From contig JALOMP010000029.1 of the NCBI GenBank assembly GCA_025455365.1, forward strand, positions 1 to 36,774: a stretch of DNA of 36,774 nucleotides, written 5' to 3'. The position numbers and the translations under genes are program-made. Of this stretch, positions 8,765-17,032 are shown piece by piece. Each line of letters begins with the position of its first letter. Position 1 is the first letter of the stretch. The notes below the pieces were generated by a model. The model worked only from the letters and a program-made list of their open reading frames with translations. It had not been told where the DNA came from and searched no databases. Source of the DNA: Chitinophagaceae bacterium. GTDB taxonomy: Bacteria > Bacteroidota > Bacteroidia > Chitinophagales > Chitinophagaceae.

Positions 8765-9985
8765 ATGCCAGAACCGCCACTTCCTAGTTCCGACATATTT
8801 ATCGCCGGTGGAGGCCTTGCAGGACTTGCCCTGAGCATCCAACTGGCCCGTTCAGGCTTCAGGGTGATCCTGGCAGAGAAAGAGCGCTATCCCTTCCACC
8901 GCGTCTGCGGTGAATACATCAGCATGGAATCCTGGCCATTCCTAGAACGGCTGGGCCTTCCTGTCTCTTCCATGGGTCTCCCGAAAATCAGCCAGCTCAC
9001 GGTAACGGGACCGAATGGACGAAAAATCGAACACCACCTGCCGCTGGGTGGCTTTGGAATCAGTCGGTACACCCTGGATCAACAACTCGCAGCCATCGCC
9101 CGCGATGCCGGGGTCACCGTATTGGAAGAAACCCGGGTGGTGGATATCCTGTCGTTTCCGGAAAACCCGCCATCGCCAAACCTCCGGTCCCAGGAGGTTG
9201 CTATCCCTCATGGATTCCGTCATGCAACGGATATCTCGTTGACGCAGGTTCTCACCAACGCGGGCACTTACCAGGCGCGTGTGGCGGTAGGCAGTTTTGG
9301 CAAACGATCCAACCTGGACATCCGCTGGAAACGACCCCACGCTGGGCATAAAACAGGACCGTTGCACAACTATATCGGGGTTAAATATCATATTGAGTAT
9401 GATTTCCCCAGGGATCATATCGCCCTGCATAATTTCAGCAATGGTTATTGCGGAATCTCGGCGGTGGAAGGAAATAAGTATTGCTTATGCTACCTGACTA
9501 CAGCAGAGAACCTGCGGCGCTGCAACAATTCCATCAAATCCATGGAAGCGTCCATACTCAGCGTCAATCCCTACCTGCGGGATATTTTCGCAAACGCGAA
9601 GTTTCTCTGGACGGAACCGGTGACCATTTCACAGGTAAGTTTCGCGCGCAAGGAACTGATCCGCGACCATACCCTTTTCTGCGGCGACGCCGCCGGCATG
9701 ATCACACCGCTTTGCGGCAACGGCATGAGTATGGCCCTTCATGGTTCCAAAATACTCGCCTCATTGCTGGAGTCCTTTTTAACAGGCAGGCTTACCCGCG
9801 AACAATTGGAAAAGAAATATACAACGGAATGGACGGCGACTTTTGCGGGAAGGCTGCGTGCGGGTCGGATGATCCAGTCGATATTTGGAAGGCCCCTGGC
9901 CACAAACCTGTTCATCGGTGCGATGAAACCATTTCCGGCGCTGGTTGGAAGGCTGATTCAAAGTACGCACGGAAAACCATTCTAG
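8765..9985 (+). CDS. FAD-dependent oxidoreductase (geranylgeranyl reductase / monooxygenase-like)
   Basis: N-terminal IFIAGGGLAGLALSIQLARSGFRVILAEKERYPFHRVCGEY; C-terminal FCGDAAGMITPLCGNGMSMALHGSKI. Confidence 0.9.
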   Translation: MPEPPLPSSDIFIAGGGLAGLALSIQLARSGFRVILAEKERYPFHRVCGEYISMESWPFLERLGLPVSSMGLPKISQLTVTGPNGRKIEHHLPLGGFGISRYTLDQQLAAIARDAGVTVLEETRVVDILSFPENPPSPNLRSQEVAIPHGFRHATDISLTQVLTNAGTYQARVAVGSFGKRSNLDIRWKRPHAGHKTGPLHNYIGVKYHIEYDFPRDHIALHNFSNGYCGISAVEGNKYCLCYLTTAENLRRCNNSIKSMEASILSVNPYLRDIFANAKFLWTEPVTISQVSFARKELIRDHTLFCGDAAGMITPLCGNGMSMALHGSKILASLLESFLTGRLTREQLEKKYTTEWTATFAGRLRAGRMIQSIFGRPLATNLFIGAMKPFPALVGRLIQSTHGKPF

Positions 9986-9986
9986 T

Positions 9987-11639
9987 TTACGCCAGCCAAT
10001 ACCCGCCCCGTTGCAAAGCCTGCTCGAATGTCTGGGTGATATTGGCTTTGCCGATCGCGAACATCAGTCGCGAGGATTTCAGCTCCTCCAACACCTGTGT
10101 ACTCCGCACTTCGGAAAGAATCAGCTTCGTGCCCCGGTGTGTGGATTCCTTTTGCAGTTCTTCCAGTGTTTTAATGCCTGTTGCGTCGATAATAGGCACA
10201 TGACGCATCCGGATGACAAGCACTTTCGGCGGATTCTCAATCAGCTTGAGGGCATCCTTGAATTTATGGGTGGCCCCGAAGAAAAAGGGTCCCGATATTT
10301 CAAAGACTTCCATGCCTTTGGGTATGTTGAAATTCGATACGGCCTCATCATCCGTAAGACTGCCCTCCTCGTCTGCATCAAACGACAGCTGGCTCACGTT
10401 GCTTGACTTGATCATCTTTCGCATGAACAGGAAAGCAGCCAGGATCATGCCTATTTCGATCGCCACCGTCAGGTCTATAAACACCGTCAGCAAAAAAGTG
10501 GTCAGCAATACCGCCACATCACTCCGGGGACCTTTGAACACGGACACAAAACTTTCCCATTCACTCATGTTGTAGGCAACGATCACCAGGATGCCGGCCA
10601 GGGTGGCCATTGGGATCAGCACCGCCCATTTTCCGACAAACAACATGATAAGCAGCAAGACCAACGCGTGGGTGATGCCCGCGATCGGTGTGCGTCCCCC
10701 ATTTTTCACGTTTGTTGCCGTACGGGCGATGGCGCCGGTAGCAGGGATGCCACCGAAGAGGGAAGAAAAAATATTAGCCGTACCCTGCGCCACCAACTCC
10801 ATATTGGACCGATGGCTGCTCCCGATCATTCCGTCTGCCACCACCGCAGAAAGCAGCGATTCGATGCCACCCAACAGTGCAATGGTAAAAGCCGGTTGCA
10901 CCAGTTGTCGTATCGTGGAAAAGTCCACGTTGGGGATTTCCGGTAAGGGGATGCTGGCTTTGATCTCGCCGAACTTTGAACCGATGGTTTCCACCGGCAG
11001 ATGGAGTACCTGTACTACAGCCGTGGTGAGGATGATGGCCACCAGGGATCCGGGAACCTTATGGGTAACCCTGGGCCACCAAATGGTGATGAGTACCGTG
11101 GCAACGGCCAGCAGGGTGGCTTCCAGGTTGATGTCCTGAAAATGCTGCGCGTACACCTTCCATTTGTCGAGAAAATCCGCTGGCACGGTTTCAATTTGCA
11201 GGCCGAAGAAATCCCTGACCTGCGAAGAAAAGATGATCAGGGCGATCCCGCTGGTGAAGCCGATAATCAGGGGATGGGGTATGAACTTAATCACGGAGCC
11301 TAACCGCGCCAAACCCATGACGATGAGCATGAGCCCGGCAAGGAAAGTAGCGATCACCAGTCCTCCCACACCGTGCGCCTGCACGATGCCGTACACGATC
11401 ACGATGAAAGCGCCGGTGGGACCACCAATCTGTACCTTGCTGCCTCCCAGGAATGAAATGATGAATCCAGCGATGATCGCCGTGATCAGTCCCTTCTCCG
11501 GGGATACCCCGGACGCAATCGCAAATGCTATCGCCAAAGGCAGCGCTACGACACCCACAATCAGTCCGGACATCAGGTCCCTGTAGAACTGCTGCTTCGT
11601 ATAACCTTTGATGGTGTCAAATAGCTTGGGTCTCAGCAT
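9987..11639 (-). CDS. SulP family inorganic anion transporter with C-terminal STAS domain
   Basis: DLMSGLIVGVVALPLAIAFAIASGVSPEKGLITAIIAGF; STAS-like VLVIRMRHVPIIDATGIKTLEEL. Confidence 0.93.
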   Translation of the reverse strand: MLRPKLFDTIKGYTKQQFYRDLMSGLIVGVVALPLAIAFAIASGVSPEKGLITAIIAGFIISFLGGSKVQIGGPTGAFIVIVYGIVQAHGVGGLVIATFLAGLMLIVMGLARLGSVIKFIPHPLIIGFTSGIALIIFSSQVRDFFGLQIETVPADFLDKWKVYAQHFQDINLEATLLAVATVLITIWWPRVTHKVPGSLVAIILTTAVVQVLHLPVETIGSKFGEIKASIPLPEIPNVDFSTIRQLVQPAFTIALLGGIESLLSAVVADGMIGSSHRSNMELVAQGTANIFSSLFGGIPATGAIARTATNVKNGGRTPIAGITHALVLLLIMLFVGKWAVLIPMATLAGILVIVAYNMSEWESFVSVFKGPRSDVAVLLTTFLLTVFIDLTVAIEIGMILAAFLFMRKMIKSSNVSQLSFDADEEGSLTDDEAVSNFNIPKGMEVFEISGPFFFGATHKFKDALKLIENPPKVLVIRMRHVPIIDATGIKTLEELQKESTHRGTKLILSEVRSTQVLEELKSSRLMFAIGKANITQTFEQALQRGGYWLA

Positions 11640-11686
11640 GGGATATACTCAATCTTTACGCACGAAGGATTTCAATTCGAAACGCA

Positions 11687-12244
11687 TCAGGAAGCCGATT
11701 TGCGTACGTATTTGGTCAGGATCACAATGGTCTGGTCGTTGATCTTACCCTCCACCTGGTCCGTATTTCCTGGCACCAACCTGATCTTGCGGACCACCGT
11801 ACCTGCCGGCGCCCTGAAACTGGTACCCTTCACGTTAAGGGATTCCGTCAGCACCACCGTATCGCCTGCTTCCAGTTCCTTTCCATAACAGTCTTTATGT
11901 ACATCTTTCAACTGGAAAGGATCCATGGCCCAGTCCACAACCGCCTCATCGGGTTCTACGGACGACAAAATCTCCTCCGCCCAGCCCTGTTCTTTCCGCG
12001 CGTACAACAGCCGATAACTGAGGGCCTGTACACTGGGTTCCGCACTCCATATGCTGCCTGCCAGGAAATGAAGGGGCTGGTCCATGGCATTGTTTTCAAT
12101 AATGGCGTTACAGCCGGCACAGAGCGCCACTTCATGTTCGATGGCATCGTGGTTCTTAGGGCTAACGGCATAGGCGACGCTTGCTTTTCCTTCCGCACAA
12201 AGTTCACAGAGGCCATTGCATCGCTCGACTAATTTAGGATCCAT
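11687..12244 (-). CDS. PhnA domain-containing protein
   Basis: N-terminal zinc ribbon (CELC...CAGC) and C-terminal DCYGKELEAGDTVVLTESLNVKGTSFRAPAGTVVRKIRLV...TVILTKYVRKS-like PhnA domain. Confidence 0.85.
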   Translation of the reverse strand: MDPKLVERCNGLCELCAEGKASVAYAVSPKNHDAIEHEVALCAGCNAIIENNAMDQPLHFLAGSIWSAEPSVQALSYRLLYARKEQGWAEEILSSVEPDEAVVDWAMDPFQLKDVHKDCYGKELEAGDTVVLTESLNVKGTSFRAPAGTVVRKIRLVPGNTDQVEGKINDQTIVILTKYVRKSAS

Positions 12245-12271
12245 GTGTGGGTTTTAATGGTTCAATATGCA

Positions 12272-12877
12272 TCAGACTTTAATCCAGAATTTCAACAGGG
12301 TATCCATATCTGTTCCTACGATATGGTAGGCAGGGGGCATCTCGTCCTCAAGGCTGTGGAAAGTGGCTACACGCGTACCCGTCGGTTTCAGTTGCAACTG
12401 CTTATACAGGTACCGGTTGTAGTAATGGTAGAGTTCCGAGGAGTAGTCGATGGAATCATCAATCTTCTCCGTTCCGGAAAGATTTTCATAAAAGGGATTG
12501 TAGACATAGAAATTATCGTAGTGCCCGAAATTCAATTGCGTGAAGTTCCGGTTGATGAAGGTGACATTTTCAAGGCCAAGGCTAGCCAGGGCATGACTGG
12601 CAACATGGAAGAGCGACTCCCGCTGTTCGACGCCAAAGAATTGCACTTCCGGCCTGTGATATCCTGCCGCCAGGCAAAACTTTCCTGCACCACTGCCAAT
12701 GTCCAGTATCCTGATGCCCGCTTCTGAAGCCAGGAAAGCCGCTGCCTTTCGGGCCACCGCCAAAGGAGTCCAGTGCCTGGAAGACAGTTTCTGGATATTC
12801 CCCGGATATATCCTGTTGAATTGAATATCAGACTGAAAATACATATCCTGCATCAGCAGAACGTTCCTGTTGGCCAT
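12272..12877 (-). CDS. Class I SAM-dependent methyltransferase
   Basis: IRILDIGSGAGKFCLAAGYH motif I, FFGVEQRESL, FYVYNPFYENL. Confidence 0.75.
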   Translation of the reverse strand: MANRNVLLMQDMYFQSDIQFNRIYPGNIQKLSSRHWTPLAVARKAAAFLASEAGIRILDIGSGAGKFCLAAGYHRPEVQFFGVEQRESLFHVASHALASLGLENVTFINRNFTQLNFGHYDNFYVYNPFYENLSGTEKIDDSIDYSSELYHYYNRYLYKQLQLKPTGTRVATFHSLEDEMPPAYHIVGTDMDTLLKFWIKV

Positions 12878-12893
12878 CCGGATATCGCCTTAA

Positions 12894-13304
12894 TTAATAT
12901 TTATTGATTTTCAGGGAGCTCTTCAAATGATAGTCACTGGACACGATCAGACCTTTACGGCTGCCAGGATTTGAAGGAATAATCAATGCTATCCATCCCC
13001 TTCCCTCCGGATCCTGCAGGAGCTTATGCTTGTCCTGCCCGGCCAGTTTCTCATTAATCTCGATAACCTTACCGTCCACGGGCATGTGAACGTCGATCTG
13101 GTAGTCGTGATAGTGGATGGTTGCGATGGAATCGCCCTGTTTTTTGGCTCCGAGGGCCTGGTGGAAGTTAATTTGCTGGATATCCTTGAACCCGGTTAGC
13201 TTGAACGCGCATATCCCCGAATAGGCAACCATGCCCTGGAAATCAATCCATTCATGGTCATTTGTATAATAAATCTCCTTCTCCTGCCTGAGGTCTGATT
13301 TCAT
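12894..13304 (-). CDS. GcvH-like (lipoyl-domain fold) protein lacking the lipoylation lysine
   Basis: YYTNDHEWIDFQG...GDSIATIHYHDYQIDVHMPVDGKVIEINEKL...GRGWIALI follows GcvH layout; the ESVKA lysine is absent. ORF opens at 13352; the ATG at 13304 is the likelier start. Confidence 0.7.
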   Translation of the reverse strand: MKSDLRQEKEIYYTNDHEWIDFQGMVAYSGICAFKLTGFKDIQQINFHQALGAKKQGDSIATIHYHDYQIDVHMPVDGKVIEINEKLAGQDKHKLLQDPEGRGWIALIIPSNPGSRKGLIVSSDYHLKSSLKINKY

Positions 13305-13398
13305 GCCGCAAATGTACGGCAAGAATGTTCCTGCTTCTGTAAACCATATCACGGTTAAAAGTGATAAAAGTCATATTCGAACTGTACATTCGCAGGAT

Positions 13399-14100
13399 AT
13401 GAGCATCCGTGGCTTATTTCCGATCGATGCGTGGGAATTTAAAACAGATTCCGTTTTCTCACACCTCAGCGAATCCGACACCAAAACGCTTTTCGCCCAT
13501 AAATCAGAAATCCATTTTAAGAAGGGAGAAGTTATTTTTAAGGAAGGGACCGTACCATCCGGGATTTACTTTATCCTCGAAGGAAAGGTCAAGAAATTTA
13601 AAGTGGACAATACCGGCAGGGAGCATATCATCTATGTGGCCAATACCGGTGAACTGATCGGGTACCATGCTGTACTGGCGGAAGACCGTTACCCGGATTC
13701 AGCAGCCACCCTCGAATCGTCAAGGATCCTGTTCATTCCGAAAGAGGATTTCCTGGAAACCATATCAAAGTCGGAATTACTCAGCCGACGGCTGTTGAAA
13801 ACCCTCAGCCATGAATTCGCCGTATTGATCAACGGCATTTCACTGCTCGCCCGTCGTTCCGTAAAAGAAAGACTGGCATTGCAATTGATCATTTTGCGTG
13901 AAAAGTATAAAGAAGGCCTTGCCGAAGGACAGGATGTGGAGATCAATATCAGTCGCGAAGACCTCGCCAATATGGTAGGCACGGCCAGGGAGAACGTGAT
14001 CAGGCTCCTCGGCGAATTCAAGGATGAAGGCATCCTGACAACCGCGGGCCGGAAAATTATTGTCAGGGATGTGCTGCGATTGGTGGAAATTGCGAAGTAA
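13399..14100 (+). CDS. Crp/Fnr family transcriptional regulator (no cysteines)
   Basis: FKKGEVIFKEGTVPSGIYFILEGKVKKF cNMP-like domain; HTH ISREDLANMVGTARENVIRLLGEFKDEGIL. Confidence 0.88.
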   Translation: MSIRGLFPIDAWEFKTDSVFSHLSESDTKTLFAHKSEIHFKKGEVIFKEGTVPSGIYFILEGKVKKFKVDNTGREHIIYVANTGELIGYHAVLAEDRYPDSAATLESSRILFIPKEDFLETISKSELLSRRLLKTLSHEFAVLINGISLLARRSVKERLALQLIILREKYKEGLAEGQDVEINISREDLANMVGTARENVIRLLGEFKDEGILTTAGRKIIVRDVLRLVEIAK

Positions 14101-14198
14101 TTCATAGTTCATAGTTCATAGTTCATAGTTCATAGTTCATAGTTCATAGTTCATAGTTCATGGTTCATAGTTCATAGTTCATAGTTCACGGTTCATAT
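14101..14198. repeat. Heptanucleotide tandem repeat (TTCATAG)n, 14 units
   Basis: 8 perfect TTCATAG, then TTCATGG, 3x TTCATAG, TTCACGG, TTCATAT. Begins immediately after the taa stop of the Crp/Fnr gene. Confidence 0.97.
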
Positions 14199-14223
14199 TC
14201 AGACGACATTTTTGTATTGACAA

Positions 14224-14604
14224 ATGACTTCAGACCAACGAATCAAGACTACGCTCGTAATGGGTGCTTCGGACAATCCCGCACGCTACAGCTACCTGGC
14301 CGTTCACCGATTGCGCGGATATGGTTTCCCGGTAAGGGCCATTGGCCGGAAAAAAGTGACGGTGGCGGACGTGGAGGTGCATACGGAGCAGGTTCCCTGG
14401 AAGGATATTGATACCATCACCCTTTACTTAAACCCTCTACACCAGGAGCCCTACTACGATTATTTCATGTCGCTTAAACCACGCCGGATCATCTTCAATC
14501 CCGGAACGGAAAACCCGGAGCTGGAAATGCTGGCCTCAGAAGCCGGGATCGACTGCATCGAAGCCTGCACCCTGGTTATGCTCGGAACGGGGCAGTACGA
14601 CTGA
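14224..14604 (+). CDS. CoA-binding domain protein (YccU-like)
   Basis: TTLVMGASDNPARYSYLAVHRLRGYGFPVRAIG...IIFNPGTENPELEMLASEAGIDCIEACTLVML. Confidence 0.88.
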   Translation: MTSDQRIKTTLVMGASDNPARYSYLAVHRLRGYGFPVRAIGRKKVTVADVEVHTEQVPWKDIDTITLYLNPLHQEPYYDYFMSLKPRRIIFNPGTENPELEMLASEAGIDCIEACTLVMLGTGQYD

Positions 14605-14820
14605 TCGCTCAGTCAAGCGCATCTGCAAGCCCACCATCGTAATGCACTATTTTTTTGCCTTCCCGGCTACACCGATGAGTGGTATTTCCCAGCATGAATA
14701 GCCGGCTTCGCCAGAAAAAAGTATCGCCATTACCGGGCAGGGTGGATTTAACGGATACTTCATGCATTATACGGTTGAAATTTCACTGGAATTGGGTAAA
14801 TTAGACAAACCCATTTGATC

Positions 14821-15342
14821 ATGCATACTTCATTCGATTCCACGATGAAAGATCATGGTCCGCGCAAATCGCTCTGGCGCCGCTTCAACGGCGACGGCCT
14901 CGGCCTCCCCATCAAGGATGCCGTGGAAGAAGCTATCCGCAAGGAGTCGGCCGCGGGCCATCGCTTAAAGGTTTGCATCGGCACCGATTCACAGGTAAGG
15001 GGTCCCGAAACCGAATTTGCAACCGTGATTGTGTTCCTGCGCGAAGGTCGCGGCGGATTCATGTTCATCCACAACGAAAAAAGCTACCACCGCTATTCCA
15101 TCAAGGAACGCATGCTGGTGGAAGTGGCCAAGAGCATCGAGATCGCGTACGAGCTTTGCGACCTGTTCACGGTTTATGATGTGGACATGGAGGTCCATGC
15201 CGACATCAACACCAACCCTTCCTTCAAGAGCAACGAAGCGCTCCGCGAAGCGATGGGTTATATCCTCGGTATGGGGTTCGCGTTTAAAGCCAAACCGGAG
15301 GCTTTTGCCAGCAGCAGTTGCGCGAATAAAATCGTCAACTAA
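14821..15342 (+). CDS. YkuK-like (DUF458) ribonuclease H-like protein
   Basis: VCIGTDSQVRGPETEFATVIVFLREGRGGFMFIHNEK...VHADINTNPSFKSNEALREAMGYILGMGFAFKAKPEAFASSSCANK. Confidence 0.8.
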   Translation: MHTSFDSTMKDHGPRKSLWRRFNGDGLGLPIKDAVEEAIRKESAAGHRLKVCIGTDSQVRGPETEFATVIVFLREGRGGFMFIHNEKSYHRYSIKERMLVEVAKSIEIAYELCDLFTVYDVDMEVHADINTNPSFKSNEALREAMGYILGMGFAFKAKPEAFASSSCANKIVN

Positions 15343-15472
15343 ACCGCAGGCGGCAGGAAAAATCCGATTGCGGATGCAGAAGCAGGATTCACCTGGAAAC
15401 GGGAGGGGTTTGTATCCCCTGTAAAGAACGATGATGCACAAATGGCGTCATCCGGAAGCCATCCATCCGCCA

Positions 15473-16102
15473 TTATGTTTTTCCAGTTTTTTCACGGGCA
15501 TACGCCTGGTTCATCTCCCCAATTAAACGAAGCAGGGCTTCCCTGCCCATCCATTTCTCGCTGCTGGTCACAAAATGCGGTGGCAGTTCGGCCCAGGATT
15601 TCTTCATTTCCTCCAGGAACGCTTTTACATTCTGCGAAACCACGCGCTGGGTTTCCTTATCTGCCTTGGTGAAGACCAGGCAGAACGGCACCTGCCATTC
15701 GCCCAATTGAGCGATGAAATCAATATCCATTTTCTGCGGCCGGTGCCGGGCATCAACCAGCAGGAACAACAGGCCCAGGCTCTCCCGCTTCCGGATATAC
15801 TCCTCGATCATGGCAGACCACTTCCTTCGCTGGGATGCAGATACTTTCGCGAAACCGTAACCGGGTAGATCTACCAGGTACCAGGGCATATCGCTTCCCT
15901 CAATGGAAAAATGATTGATCAGCTGCGTCTTCCCGGGTGCCGAAGAGGTTTTGGCCAGGTTCTTCTGGCCGGTGATCATGTTGATCAGCGAACTCTTTCC
16001 CACATTGCTCCGTCCCAGGAACGCATATTCCGGCCGGTCCGGCTTGGGGCACTGTGCCAGGCTTGGGCTGCTGATGAGGTATTCTGCCTTTTTGATCACC
16101 AT
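15473..16102 (-). CDS. engB: Ribosome biogenesis GTP-binding protein EngB/YihA/YsxC
   Basis: EYAFLGRSNVGKSSLINMITG, LVDLPGYGFAKVS, FTKADK. The ATG at 16102 is favoured over the TTG at 16111. Confidence 0.95.
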   Translation of the reverse strand: MVIKKAEYLISSPSLAQCPKPDRPEYAFLGRSNVGKSSLINMITGQKNLAKTSSAPGKTQLINHFSIEGSDMPWYLVDLPGYGFAKVSASQRRKWSAMIEEYIRKRESLGLLFLLVDARHRPQKMDIDFIAQLGEWQVPFCLVFTKADKETQRVVSQNVKAFLEEMKKSWAELPPHFVTSSEKWMGREALLRLIGEMNQAYAREKTGKT

Positions 16103-16111
16103 AGAGGGCAA

Positions 16112-16256
16112 AGGTAGGGGAAAGGGTGTAGGGGATGGGGTGTAGGGGATAGGGTGTAGGGAGTAGGGGGTAGGGAGGTGGGAGGTGGGAGGGGGGGGGT
16201 GGGAGGTGGGGGGTGGGAGGTGGGGGGTCGGGGGGCGGGGGGGGGGGGGTGGGAGC
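16112..16256. repeat. G-run, period-7 low-complexity tract in the engB/ubiE divergent intergenic region
   Basis: Dense GGG/GGGG runs with heptameric phasing (agggtgt aggggat agggtgt agggagt agggggt agggagg tgggagg tgggagg ...). Confidence 0.9.
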
Positions 16257-16274
16257 CCCTACCCCCTATTCCCT
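16158..16274. promoter_or_regulatory. 18-bp inverted repeat enclosing the G-run tract, upstream of ubiE
   Basis: Arm 16158-16175 agggagtagggggtaggg; arm 16257-16274 ccctaccccctattccct; complementary except for one G:T pair. Right arm ends 14 nt before the ubiE ATG. Confidence 0.7.
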
Positions 16275-16288
16275 AACTTTGCCCCCGC

Positions 16289-17032
16289 ATGACTGAATTC
16301 GCCCACGACAAAGTAGTCCCCTACCAGGCATCTACCAAAGGAAAGAAGGAACAGGTGGCGGAGATGTTTGACGACATCGCCCCGAAGTATGATTTCCTGA
16401 ACCGCTTCCTGAGCGCTGGCATTGACGTCGGCTGGCGCAAGAAAGCCCTGCGACAGCTGCTCCCCTATCGCCCTAAAAATATCCTGGACGTAGCCACCGG
16501 TACGGCCGATGTGGCGATCCTTGCGGCACGAATCTTGCAACCGGAACGGATCGTAGGGATCGACATCAGTGAGGGTATGCTGGAACTGGGGCGAAAAAAA
16601 CTGTTAAAAGAGGGACTGACCCCCTTGATTGAGCTGCAAACCGGTGATAGTGAGGCAATAAAGTTTCCGGACGCCTCGTTTGATGCGGTGACCGTGGCCT
16701 TTGGCGTGCGGAACTTTGAGAACCTGGAAAAAGGCCTGCGCGAAATCCGCCGGGTGCTGAAACCGGGAGGCCGTTTGATCGTTTTGGAATTCTCTAAACC
16801 AACAGTACCAGGCATACAACAACTCTACAATCTGTACATGAGGATGGTAGCTCCCGGGATGGGACAATTGTTTTCCAAAAACCGCGACGCCTACCAGTAC
16901 CTCAGCAATTCCGTTGAAAAATTCCCGGAAGGCAGGGCTTTCACAGATATCCTTCAGCTGACCGGGTACAAGGACACCACATGCAAAAAATTGAGTTTCG
17001 GCGTTTGCAGCATTTACGGCGGTACCGCGTAG
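16289..17032 (+). CDS. ubiE: Demethylmenaquinone / 2-methoxy-6-polyprenylbenzoquinol methyltransferase (UbiE/MenG)
   Basis: VAEMFDDIAPKYDFLNRFLSAGIDVGWRKKAL...ILDVATGTADVAIL...VAFGVRNFENLEKGLREIRRVLKPGGRLIVLEFSKP. Confidence 0.96.
   Translation: MTEFAHDKVVPYQASTKGKKEQVAEMFDDIAPKYDFLNRFLSAGIDVGWRKKALRQLLPYRPKNILDVATGTADVAILAARILQPERIVGIDISEGMLELGRKKLLKEGLTPLIELQTGDSEAIKFPDASFDAVTVAFGVRNFENLEKGLREIRRVLKPGGRLIVLEFSKPTVPGIQQLYNLYMRMVAPGMGQLFSKNRDAYQYLSNSVEKFPEGRAFTDILQLTGYKDTTCKKLSFGVCSIYGGTA

Noticed and set aside
13840-14112. 90-aa minus-strand ORF MNYELLRNFHQSQ...
   Set aside because: Antisense to the Crp/Fnr gene and started by the TTCATAG repeat (reverse complement gives ATGAACTATGAA); an artefact of the repeat.
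14101-14198. Possible CRISPR array
   Set aside because: Units are contiguous 7-mers with no spacers.
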